From assembly GCA_042854365.1 (NCBI GenBank), contig AP031437.1, forward strand, positions 2,170,001 through 2,234,000: a DNA stretch of 64,000 nt, given 5' to 3'. Source of the stretch: Anaeromassilibacillus sp001305115. Its GTDB lineage: Bacteria > Bacillota > Clostridia > Oscillospirales > Acutalibacteraceae. Positions 23,657 to 30,618 of this stretch are shown here, in pieces; position 1 is the first letter of the stretch, and the number at the start of each line of letters is the position of its first letter. The notes under the pieces are model-generated. The model had not been told where the DNA came from. It was given only the letters and a program-made list of their open reading frames with translations, and searched no databases. Both the position numbers and the translations under genes were made by a program.

Positions 23657-24154
23657 CTATCGCGTATCCTTATCCAGAGGTGGTTCGGCATAGCCATCCT
23701 GCACATCAAGCGCCTTAGAAGCAGCGCGTGCGGCACGAGCCTCCTCTTTCAATGTCACATGTTCTTGCGATTGACTCGTTTCCTCTAAATCCGAGACCAT
23801 GGGGGGCTCTTGTTCAATATCAGGGGCTTCCTCCACACGTTCCGATTTCTGTGCAAGATGTTCCAGAACATCATGCCGTTTTCCGATGTTTGTAACCGTC
23901 GCGACTTTCGCGCAGTCCTTAAACCAAGGGTACATTTCTTGCAGGCTCTCTAGCACCGTGAATGCAGATGCATAATCCATCCCGTGCATCGACTCGTACC
24001 CGGAATACTGCGTATGCATGAAATCATTTGACTCCATGAACGCCTGTATCTTTCCCCAAGCGCTTTTGTATCCCGTTTCGCTTTCCGAGGGATAGAGGGC
24101 TTTCAGCTTATCTTCATCCAAATCAAAGTGGAATGCCTTGCGTCCAGATGCCAT
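23657..24154 (-). CDS. VapD-like protein with LKGE tail, copy B
   Basis: 165 residues. ATG at 24154, 13 bases after the stop of its partner. Same VapD-like domain as copy A (R-K-A-F-H-F-D-L-D-E-D, S-G-Y-E-S-M-H-G-M, I-G-K-R-H-D-V-L-E), then a longer acidic linker and a clear tail VTLKEEARAARAASKALD ending KDTR. Body identity to copy A is high, while linker and tail differ. The tail is thus maintained in both copies although its surroundings diverged. Likely the same activity as copy A. Confidence 0.8.
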   Translation of the reverse strand: MASGRKAFHFDLDEDKLKALYPSESETGYKSAWGKIQAFMESNDFMHTQYSGYESMHGMDYASAFTVLESLQEMYPWFKDCAKVATVTNIGKRHDVLEHLAQKSERVEEAPDIEQEPPMVSDLEETSQSQEHVTLKEEARAARAASKALDVQDGYAEPPLDKDTR

Positions 24155-24167
24155 ATCTCATCGTCCT

Positions 24168-24494
24168 CTACACGCAAAGCCGCTGTGGTGCATAGCGTCG
24201 TAGCACATCGAGATAGTCAATTTCATCCGTGTCGTCCTCGAACGCCGTCAGCGACTTGACGTTTCGCATGACCCATTTCGCATTGGAGAGCATGGAGAGC
24301 GCGAGGCACTGGGATTCCACCTCATCGCCGACCTTCGCCTTCCATGTCCCGTGCCCGATGCGGGTGACCCCGTATTTCTCCACATTCCTGCCGACGTAAT
24401 CGTACAGGGTCTCTACGTCGTAACCGTTCTCCTTGGCTTTGCCCTCGTCGAACTCGATGGTGAAGCTCCACGGGATTCCCTTTTTCATGTCCAT
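24168..24494 (-). CDS. Partner of VapD-like protein, copy B
   Basis: 108 residues. ATG 24494 chosen from three close starts (TTG 24500, ATG 24494, ATG 24488) because AAAGGGGA lies seven bases upstream. Nearly identical to the protein at 22502 through the central 80 residues, diverging in the last 15. Preceded by the second copy of the palindromic operator. Probably acts with the downstream VapD-like protein. Confidence 0.8.
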   Translation of the reverse strand: MDMKKGIPWSFTIEFDEGKAKENGYDVETLYDYVGRNVEKYGVTRIGHGTWKAKVGDEVESQCLALSMLSNAKWVMRNVKSLTAFEDDTDEIDYLDVLRRYAPQRLCV

Positions 24495-24517
24495 ATCCAA
24501 TCCCCTTTCTATGTAAA

Positions 24518-24547
24518 GTATGATAGTTTTCTACATTACTATTATAC
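24518..24547. promoter_or_regulatory. Palindromic operator/promoter of VapD-like cassette, copy 2
   Basis: GTATGATAGT (24518-24527) and ACTATTATAC (24538-24547), 10-base spacer, one mismatch. On the minus strand GTATAATAGT holds a TATAAT. Mirrors the element at 22009-22038. Confidence 0.75.
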
Positions 24548-24628
24548 TATATTTAGTGTCTCGACTCAAGCCTCTTTGAACTCCGCCTCGATAACTGCAT
24601 CACCATGTCAACAATGGTCTAACAGAAC

Positions 24629-25834
24629 CTATTTTCTCTCATTGCAACCGGAGCAGATTGTGAATGTCTCATCCCATGCGGGTGAGATTTCGACTGTCTC
24701 ATCCCATGCTTGACTAACCAAAACATTTTCAGTGTGGTATGCTCCGCAAGCGGTATTTCCATTAAGAAGGGCATCTTGCATATGTGCATCTACATTTCCC
24801 GTTATATCTGCGCCACATCCATTACAGATGCTACGATAATCATATACCGCCTCGTGATGGATAGTCTGGTACTGTGCATTGTGATGGATAGTCTGCGTCA
24901 CCCAATTGTGAACGTGCTGTGAACCGCCATCGTTACCGGAATTGCCTGAGTTGGAGCTTCCACCGCCGTCGCCGCCTTGATTCTGACCATTGGCACCTGA
25001 CTCGCCACCGGCGTTATTGTTGCCATTTCCACCGTCTCCGTCGTTACTCGGCTTTGACTCCCCAGTGCCCTTGTCGGCATCCTCCGCCTTCTGGCTCTCC
25101 TCCTCGACCTTCTCCTTGTCGGCGTTCGGGTTGGCTTTGGCGTTCTCCTTCACCAGTTCGATGACCTTGCTGCCGTCCCCGCCGGTCAGGGTCTCGTCGC
25201 CCTTTTTCACGGCGTCGCCCACGGACTTCACGATGGCGTTGAGTGCATCCGCGTCGGTCTTGTCAGCCGCGATGGGCTTGAACTCGAAGGGCAGCTCATC
25301 CCCTGTGTCCTTCCCATCCTTGTCTTCGGCCTCGGACTTCACCTTGGCGGTCTTGGGAACCTCGTAGATGGAGCCGTCCTTGTCCACAGGGCTGATGAAG
25401 GAGACCTCGTACTCGCCCTCTGCTGGCACGTCGAGCGCATGCGGCTCGTTCGCGTCGTAGGCGTGGTAGTAGTCCACCTTCTCTTCCATGTTCACGATGT
25501 GGGCGATGACCGGTGAGGACTCGCCCTTCACCCAGCCGTCCGCCTTGGCACCGAGCTGGATGACCTGCTGCTCCTGCTTCTCAGTCTGCTCGATGGGCGT
25601 AGGCTCTTTCGGCTCCGGCTTTTGCGAAGCCGCGTACCAGACACCGCCTCCGATGAGGGCGATTGCCAGCAGCCCGCCGAGTCCGGCCAACACGGCCTTC
25701 CTCTTGTCGAACTCATGGCCGAAGAGCACGATGGTGCCTTTCTTCCCAACCTCCTCCCCATCGGCGGGAACATGGGGCATCTGCTGCGTGCCCATCTCCT
25801 GCTTATCCTTATCGAAATCCTTCTTGTCTTCCAT
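24629..25834 (-). CDS. Single-pass membrane protein with outside Cys/His domain
   Basis: 401 residues. ATG 25834 (AAAGGAAG eight bases upstream) rather than an upstream in-frame codon. Cytoplasmic N-terminus, membrane helix at about 49-69, then an extracellular part: a beta-rich domain (about 80-230), an acidic Lys/Glu stretch, a long Gly/Asn/Ser linker (about 255-305) and a C-terminal domain with H-N-W, I-H-H, C-N-G-C, I-T-G-N-V-D-A-H and C-S-G-C-N-E-R-K. This last domain matches that of the protein at 19286-19840. A repeated A-W-D-E-T motif precedes the final cysteines. Probably a surface part of the transfer or attachment apparatus. Confidence 0.82.
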   Translation of the reverse strand: MEDKKDFDKDKQEMGTQQMPHVPADGEEVGKKGTIVLFGHEFDKRKAVLAGLGGLLAIALIGGGVWYAASQKPEPKEPTPIEQTEKQEQQVIQLGAKADGWVKGESSPVIAHIVNMEEKVDYYHAYDANEPHALDVPAEGEYEVSFISPVDKDGSIYEVPKTAKVKSEAEDKDGKDTGDELPFEFKPIAADKTDADALNAIVKSVGDAVKKGDETLTGGDGSKVIELVKENAKANPNADKEKVEEESQKAEDADKGTGESKPSNDGDGGNGNNNAGGESGANGQNQGGDGGGSSNSGNSGNDGGSQHVHNWVTQTIHHNAQYQTIHHEAVYDYRSICNGCGADITGNVDAHMQDALLNGNTACGAYHTENVLVSQAWDETVEISPAWDETFTICSGCNERK

Positions 25835-25935
25835 GACCAATCTTCCTTTCAATCCCACGCCGTCCGGTCGGCGCTTTCTTTAACCTGAACTTATATGTAT
25901 GCTCCCGCATCATCCGCACAGGATGTAATCACTTC

Positions 25936-26541
25936 TTATGAGAACATCTGCCAGACGATGTGGACCAAGATGAACAGCACGAGCATGAGCGCCGTCCACT
26001 TGAGGAAATGGAACATGCGGTCGGGCAGGGTGACCATCGCAAGGCGCTCGATGCGGCGCTTCGACTCCAAGACCATCGTGTCGATAGCCTTCTTACTGCG
26101 CTGCGTCGCCTCGTCTATATTGCGGAGGGTTATCTCCTGTGCCTTCTCCTGTGCCTTGTTCACGCCGTTGAGCGCGGCCTGCTCTGCGGAATGGGTCTCG
26201 TCCTTGGCGCTGTTGTACAGCTCCTCGACCCTATCGACCAGATTGCGCATCTCATAGAGCGTCTGGTCCATCTTCTTCACAGCCTGATTGACCTCGGCCC
26301 TCTGGGCATCCACGCTCTCCTTGAGTTTCTTCACGGAACCGGAGAGCCTTCGGTAATCGCTGAGGTCATCGGCCTTCTCCTCGACCTCGCCCACCAGCTT
26401 GCGACCTGCGGCACGCATCTCACGCGCCTCCTCGCTGAGGTTCCTGACCCCGCTGATGTGCGTCTCAACACGCTCGTCATCGCGTTCCATATCCTCTCCT
26501 TGTCCTAGAGATTCCTTGAGGTGCTTCGCGCTATATGCCAT
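25936..26541 (-). CDS. Tail-anchored coiled-coil protein
   Basis: 201 residues. ATG 26541 follows AGGAGGT; the longer frame lacks a ribosome site and overlaps the upstream gene. Residues 20-175 are almost entirely heptad-like coiled coil (Lys/Glu/Arg/Ala-rich), and residues 180-200 form one C-terminal membrane helix (W-T-A-L-M-L-V-L-F-I-L-V-H-I). The bulk stays in the cytoplasm, bound to the membrane by its end. It may organise a membrane-linked complex. No family recognised. Confidence 0.8.
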   Translation of the reverse strand: MAYSAKHLKESLGQGEDMERDDERVETHISGVRNLSEEAREMRAAGRKLVGEVEEKADDLSDYRRLSGSVKKLKESVDAQRAEVNQAVKKMDQTLYEMRNLVDRVEELYNSAKDETHSAEQAALNGVNKAQEKAQEITLRNIDEATQRSKKAIDTMVLESKRRIERLAMVTLPDRMFHFLKWTALMLVLFILVHIVWQMFS

Positions 26542-26545
26542 GCCG

Positions 26546-26761
26546 TCACACCTCCTTCTCGCCCACCAGTCTGGTGCGGGTGTGGAAATCATCGCCTATG
26601 AGTCCGGTTCGCATGAAGTTCTGCAAGGCATCGGCCACGGTGATGGCGGTCTGACCGTCATCGCATTGAGCCACGCAGCACCAGTTGCCCGGTCGATGCT
26701 CCAACGCATGGGCGCGGCGCACCTCCACGACCCACTTCTCTGTCGTCTGCCCCTTACCCAT
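26546..26761 (-). CDS. Small unknown protein
   Basis: 71 residues, ATG 26761 after AGGAGGAG. Pattern W-V-V-E-V-R-R-A, N-W-C-C-V-A-Q-C-D, D-A-L-Q-N-F-M. Start overlaps the stop of the upstream Cys-rich gene by eight bases and its stop lies four bases before the next ATG, so it is in a tightly coupled operon. Function unknown. Confidence 0.7.
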   Translation of the reverse strand: MGKGQTTEKWVVEVRRAHALEHRPGNWCCVAQCDDGQTAITVADALQNFMRTGLIGDDFHTRTRLVGEKEV

Positions 26762-26924
26762 AAAACTCCTCCTGCTCCTCCTGCTCGTGATAATCCTCGC
26801 AACTGATGTATTCCGGGCAGTTGGACGGGTTTATGCGGCATCCATCCAAATCGGGGTATTCGCATCCCAGATTTCTGCCGAGCCAATGGGCGCAATCCGC
26901 CTCTCTGCATTCATTGTCAGCCAT
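26754..26924 (-). CDS. 56-residue Cys-rich protein
   Basis: ATG 26924 with GAAAGGAG upstream, TAA at 26754-26756. Six cysteines (positions 6, 11, 21, 29, 36, 42) and His13 in a compact order C-x4-C-x9-C-x7-C-x6-C-x5-C; ends in an acidic Glu/Gln string. Likely a small metal-binding or disulfide-bonded protein. First gene of the short operon driven by the AT-rich promoter just upstream. Confidence 0.65.
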   Translation of the reverse strand: MADNECREADCAHWLGRNLGCEYPDLDGCRINPSNCPEYISCEDYHEQEEQEEFYG

Positions 26925-26942
26925 TCGTTCTCCTTTCCAAGC

Positions 26943-26975
26943 AATAGTATTATACCATACTATATCAATAGTAAA
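26943..26975 (-). promoter_or_regulatory. AT-rich promoter/operator element
   Basis: Minus-strand reading TAGTTTACTATTGATATAG... ending GGTATAATACTATT; TATAAT about 25 bases before the ATG at 26924. Member of the window-wide promoter family. Confidence 0.65.
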
Positions 26976-27173
26976 CTACTTTTCTCCAATTTTACCCATC
27001 TCCGACCGAAGCTCGAAGATGTTCGCCAAGATGAAGGCGATGCCGAAGTGGGTCATGGCATCCGACCCCTCGGGTTCGCCGCTGAGCCACCGCGCTATCG
27101 CGATGAGCGCCCAAGCAGCGGCCATCGCGTACCAGAGAACGCTCTGGATGAGGTCGCCGTCCAACTTACTCAT
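26976..27173 (-). CDS. Small two-helix membrane protein
   Basis: 65 residues. Hydrophobic segments at about 11-28 and 41-56, ending in a charged C-terminus. Its start overlaps the stop of the DNA-binding gene upstream by eight bases. Unknown. Confidence 0.65.
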   Translation of the reverse strand: MSKLDGDLIQSVLWYAMAAAWALIAIARWLSGEPEGSDAMTHFGIAFILANIFELRSEMGKIGEK

Positions 27174-27426
27174 CGGTGCGGGCCTCCCCCGTCTTCCGCA
27201 ACTTATGCCGCATCACCTGTATGGCACGCACGCTCCTGCCGGTCATACGCGAGATTTCCCTGTCCGGCATCGTGTGCTCCATCACCAGTTCCCTCTCCCA
27301 GTCCTGCCACCTCGTGTGACGGACATCATCATCGCCGGGGCACAGGGCATAGTTCCTCTCCCGCTGTCGGTTGCGGTACTCCCTTGCCCTCTCGCTGTCC
27401 GCGAAGTTCTTCAATGTCTTCGGCAT
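27166..27426 (-). CDS. Small SANT/Myb-like DNA-binding protein
   Basis: 86 residues, ATG 27426 after GAGGAGGCG. Residues 35-80 fit a Myb/SANT-like helix-turn-helix: W-E-R-E-L-V-M-E-H, D-R-E-I-S-R-M-T-G-R-S, A-I-Q-V-M-R-H-K-L-R-K. The protein at 35812-36069 shares this layout. N-terminal half is Arg-rich. Probably binds DNA as a regulator or relaxosome/excision accessory; target unknown. Confidence 0.72.
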   Translation of the reverse strand: MPKTLKNFADSERAREYRNRQRERNYALCPGDDDVRHTRWQDWERELVMEHTMPDREISRMTGRSVRAIQVMRHKLRKTGEARTDE

Positions 27427-27696
27427 TCACGCCTCCTCGAACTCGCCGCACCAATCGGCATCGGTGCTGTACACGTCGGCACCCGTGGTGCGGTCGCAGG
27501 TGGTCAGGTGGGTGCATCGCGTGCAGGGGAACAGGTGCGCCGCAGAGCACCTGCGGCTGCGAACCAACCCGCAGTGCATGAGGCAACCGCCGGTGCAGGA
27601 ACACCGACCGTCGGTCATCCCGTCGTAGCCGTTCTCCTCAAGCCAATCCGCGACCATATCCACCACGGTGGCCCCATCCTTACCCATGGACTGCAT
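27427..27696 (-). CDS. Cys-rich small protein of mobile-element type
   Basis: 89 residues from ATG 27696 (GGGAGGGG six bases upstream). Begins with a helix V-V-D-M-V-A-D-W-L-E-E-N-G-Y-D-G, then cysteines in the order C-S-C-x3-C-x3-C, C, C-x2-C, C. The helix + Y-D-G + Cys pattern is known from phage and plasmid proteins of unknown role. Metal binding likely. Stop and the next ATG are adjacent (TGAATG). Confidence 0.68.
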   Translation of the reverse strand: MQSMGKDGATVVDMVADWLEENGYDGMTDGRCSCTGGCLMHCGLVRSRRCSAAHLFPCTRCTHLTTCDRTTGADVYSTDADWCGEFEEA

Positions 27697-28144
27697 CTCG
27701 CCCCTCCCCCATAGCACCCGTCCCGCAAAACGGGCAGACATTAAGCGGCAGCTCCGGTTCAGGCTCGATGAGGTCGGCGAGGCGGCGATACGACGCGTCG
27801 GCCAGAATGAGATTGAAGTCACTTCGCCGTACACCTATGATGTCCTCAATATCCTGTCCCGTGAACAGAGGCTTGCCGATGTGCTTCCACAGCCGCTCCG
27901 CCACATCGCGTCGCTCCTTATAAAACGCCCCTTTCATCACCTCCTTATCAATGGAAGCCGTCGCAACGGCTCGGGCGTTCCATCGCTGTATCAGCTCGGG
28001 GACGAACTCGTCGGTCATCTCGGCACCGCAATGGATGCAGGTGATGCCGAACAGAGGTGGCGACTTGCGCGTCGCCGGTCTGACCTCGCCGAGCATGGGT
28101 TCACTCCCGCAAAAGGGGCAGGGCTTTAAGGCGTGTTTGCTCAT
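27680..28144 (-). CDS. Lar-like zinc-ribbon protein
   Basis: 154 residues from ATG 28144. N-terminus L-K-P-C-P-F-C-G-S-E-P, then C-I-H-C-G-A and R-W-N-A-R at about 25-60, is the pattern of Lar-type restriction-alleviation proteins and related phage zinc ribbons. A second Cys pair (N-V-C-P-F-C-G) closes the protein. The middle is helical and unassigned. Lar of prophage Rac modulates type I restriction; whether this protein does so is unknown, but an anti-restriction role would suit the element. Confidence 0.65.
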   Translation of the reverse strand: MSKHALKPCPFCGSEPMLGEVRPATRKSPPLFGITCIHCGAEMTDEFVPELIQRWNARAVATASIDKEVMKGAFYKERRDVAERLWKHIGKPLFTGQDIEDIIGVRRSDFNLILADASYRRLADLIEPEPELPLNVCPFCGTGAMGEGRDAVHG

Positions 28145-28163
28145 ATTCTCCACCTTCCTAGCA

Positions 28164-28829
28164 TCAGTTGACATTGAATTGATATTCACCCCAGCTGCCT
28201 TCTGGGATATGGATGTGCGTCTCATACTGGCACTCTTGCCCGTATGGGAACTCGATAGGAGACTCAAATAACAACGATGAAGATGACATATACGTGACCT
28301 TCTTGTCCTTGATAATCGCGACTCTCTCGACCCGTGCGTCCTCTTTGGAAGAATCGAACAGGACGGTCACTTCGCTTGCGAGATAGCGTCTCTTCTTGTA
28401 GCCGCCGTTCCCATCAGCTGTCATCACCGTGTAGTAATCATCTTCACTGATATTACCGTGTACACGATTACCACCCAAGAGCGAGGTGCTACCGCCGAAC
28501 TCACCAGAGATGTAAGACGTGCCGTCTAATGTCACAATAGGGGTTGACTCCACTATCTCCTCACGCTCACCCACTTCCTCTATGCTCTTCGACTCCATGC
28601 ATTCAAGGCTGAATGCTAAGCCCCCGACGAAGATAACACCACCAATGCCAATAACCGCCAAGTAGATGAATCGAGCGACATGCTTTTTGATTTTCGAGTG
28701 CCATTTACCGGTATCTAAACCATAGTAGATTGCCGACACAACTGTCAGATAAATCGGGCCACCTAGAAGGGCTACAAGCCCGATATAGCTAAGAATGCTC
28801 TCTAACTGCTCCCACGTCGTGATTTCCAT
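28164..28829 (-). CDS. Two-pass membrane protein, low GC
   Basis: 221 residues, ATG 28829 after AGGGGAGAG. Membrane segments at about 12-35 and 53-75, then an outside beta-rich domain of about 140 residues with Y-I-S-G-E-F-G-G and E-S-P-I-E-F-P-Y-G. GC about 46% against about 60% around it, so a likely later arrival. Function unknown. Confidence 0.75.
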   Translation of the reverse strand: MEITTWEQLESILSYIGLVALLGGPIYLTVVSAIYYGLDTGKWHSKIKKHVARFIYLAVIGIGGVIFVGGLAFSLECMESKSIEEVGEREEIVESTPIVTLDGTSYISGEFGGSTSLLGGNRVHGNISEDDYYTVMTADGNGGYKKRRYLASEVTVLFDSSKEDARVERVAIIKDKKVTYMSSSSLLFESPIEFPYGQECQYETHIHIPEGSWGEYQFNVN

Positions 28830-28838
28830 CTCTCTCCC

Positions 28839-28907
28839 CTATTTCCAGTATCGGAACGGCTCTCGCCACATCTTCATGACCACGGCTCCGATTGCCACAT
28901 TGCCCAT
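28839..28907 (-). CDS. Possible 22-residue leader peptide
   Basis: ATG 28907 to TAG 28839-28841, product MGNVAIGAVVMKMWREPFRY plus WK. The stop lies in the ribosome site of the next gene, so translation could be coupled. Weak site of its own. Confidence 0.3.
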   Translation of the reverse strand: MGNVAIGAVVMKMWREPFRYWK

Positions 28908-28951
28908 GTTTCACGCCTACGCTCCTCGATGGTGTTCACAATGCCTCCGCT

Positions 28952-29248
28952 CTAATACATGAGGAGGGAGCCACACTTCGGGCAGAAGGTCGGCACGTCC
29001 TCGGCCAAGATGTCGAAACGCGGCTCGGCCTCCTCGTCCAAATCGGTCATGTCCTGCGCGATGACACCCGCCCAGCCGCAGTGCGAGCACCAGATGCCAT
29101 CGACCGGGTTGGCCGAGGACCTGTTGGCGGAGTTCACGCGCGGCACGTACCTGCGGCTCTTGAAGCGCGAGGATTCATGGCTGACCTCGATGTGCTCGGG
29201 CCACTCATCCTCGCGCCAATTACCGGGAAGAATCTCGTTCAGATACAT
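28952..29248 (-). CDS. Zinc-ribbon protein
   Basis: 98 residues; ATG 29248 has GAGAGGGG six bases before it. Two Cys pairs in the C-terminal half (C-S-H-C-G-W and C-P-K-C-G-S-L-L) form a rubredoxin-like zinc ribbon. The N-terminal half carries a Y-V-P-R-V-N segment. Has its own AT-rich promoter. Unknown role. Confidence 0.68.
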   Translation of the reverse strand: MYLNEILPGNWREDEWPEHIEVSHESSRFKSRRYVPRVNSANRSSANPVDGIWCSHCGWAGVIAQDMTDLDEEAEPRFDILAEDVPTFCPKCGSLLMY

Positions 29249-29269
29249 CAACGCCCCTCTCATAGTCGT

Positions 29270-29325
29270 GTGTGTTGCTACTATTGTAGCATACCATAAA
29301 CCCACTAATGTAGAGACGTTGGGTA
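29270..29325 (-). promoter_or_regulatory. AT-rich promoter/operator element
   Basis: Minus strand reads ...TACATTAGTGGGTTTATGGTATGCTACAATAGTAG; TGCTACAAT is an extended -10. Same family as the elements at 39265, 54700 and others. Confidence 0.65.
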
Positions 29326-29343
29326 TCTTCACGGGGACGCCAC

Positions 29344-30615
29344 TTAACGCACGTCCGGTCGCTCATGCCCGCGCTCATCCTTGCCCATGGACGGTGCTTC
29401 GCGGCGCGGCTGGATACCGGACCCGCCCGTGCCGCCGCCCTTCTTGGGCTTGCGTGCATAGGGAACCTCGGAAGCCATCTCGACGCGCAGCTCGTCAGCA
29501 CCGCGACGGTACGCGAGCCACAAGCGCTTCACCTCGGGGTCGTCCACGACCTCCTTGGGCGGGCGCTTGAGTTCGAGCTTCGGGAACGCGGCGAGGGCAG
29601 TGCCCTCCAAGCCATGCGCCTTCTTTCGGTAATCGAGGTAGCTCTTCCTCATGTCCTCTAGGTAGGCCTCGCGGATGCCGGTGACGCGTTGGCGCTCGGC
29701 TTCGATTGCCGCTCGGGCCTCGGCGATTTCCGCGCCCTTGGCCTCGATGTCCGCCTCCACGTTCTGCAAGAACCGCTCCTCAAGGCCGTTCGCGTTCAGG
29801 TCGGCATCGAGCTTCGCGAGGGAGAAGGAGTATTTGGAGTTGTCGGTATCGGTGACGTAGAGCCTGCCCTTGCGGAACTGGGTGTCAACGCCCCAGCCCT
29901 CAAGCATCTCACGGTACTCGTAGATGTTCTCGGCCTTGTCGGCTGCGAGACGGCACAGCTCGCGCAGGTTCATCTTGTAGGATTCTCCCCCGCGCCCCTC
30001 AATCTCCTTTTCCACCTTCGACGGCTGTTTCTTATGAACGGAGGAATTGCGCTCGTCGCGCTCCACCTGCTTCAAGCCCCATGCCTTGTCCATCTTGCGG
30101 ATGCGGGAGGCACGTTCGACCTTGGCCGACTTGCTGAGGCCTTCGGCGAGCCGCTTCCCCGTTGAGAGGTCGCTGCGGTTGATGACCATGTGGACCGCGT
30201 AACGATGGGTCTTATCCTCTTTGCAGTATTCGTTATGTAAGGCAAGAACCACCTGTTGATTGGGGTAATGCCTCCGCACGTACTCTTTCGCGTATCTCAT
30301 GCAGTCCTCTGGCGTGAGCTTGCCGCCGTTGATGTCGCATTCATCCGGGAGGAAGGCGAGAATCTGATGGTACATAATCGTGTTCTTGGCCTGCACCAAC
30401 TCGCCGGTTTTCTTGTCACGGACGCGGCGTGCCGCCTTGTCATGCCCGAATGCCTTTCGGGTCTCCTCCATGAAAGTCGCCCAACGGTTGAGGTTCTTGC
30501 AATCCTCCATGTTCTGGGAATCACGGAGGAGAACCTTCTTGTCATCGTTGATGTAGGCACGGAGGTTGCGCTGATGCCCCTTCTCAGTGACGGCACGTTG
30601 CTTGATGATTGTCAT
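29344..30615 (-). CDS. MOBP-type relaxase
   Basis: 423 residues, ATG 30615. Nicks oriT and leads the transferred strand. Likely catalytic Tyr21 (R-A-Y-I); metal-binding histidines H127, H137 and H142 in ALHNEYCKEDKTHRYAVHMV, followed by I-N-R. This is the motif III layout of the VirD2/MOBP nuclease fold. A C-terminal coiled coil (about 280-350) and a Gly/Arg-rich end follow. It is last in a minus-strand run mobC, XRE regulator, zinc ribbon, helicase, NUMOD protein, relaxase. It lacks the LKGE tail although it should be transferred, as relaxases carry their own signals. Confidence 0.9.
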   Translation of the reverse strand: MTIIKQRAVTEKGHQRNLRAYINDDKKVLLRDSQNMEDCKNLNRWATFMEETRKAFGHDKAARRVRDKKTGELVQAKNTIMYHQILAFLPDECDINGGKLTPEDCMRYAKEYVRRHYPNQQVVLALHNEYCKEDKTHRYAVHMVINRSDLSTGKRLAEGLSKSAKVERASRIRKMDKAWGLKQVERDERNSSVHKKQPSKVEKEIEGRGGESYKMNLRELCRLAADKAENIYEYREMLEGWGVDTQFRKGRLYVTDTDNSKYSFSLAKLDADLNANGLEERFLQNVEADIEAKGAEIAEARAAIEAERQRVTGIREAYLEDMRKSYLDYRKKAHGLEGTALAAFPKLELKRPPKEVVDDPEVKRLWLAYRRGADELRVEMASEVPYARKPKKGGGTGGSGIQPRREAPSMGKDERGHERPDVR

Positions 30616-30618
30616 GGG

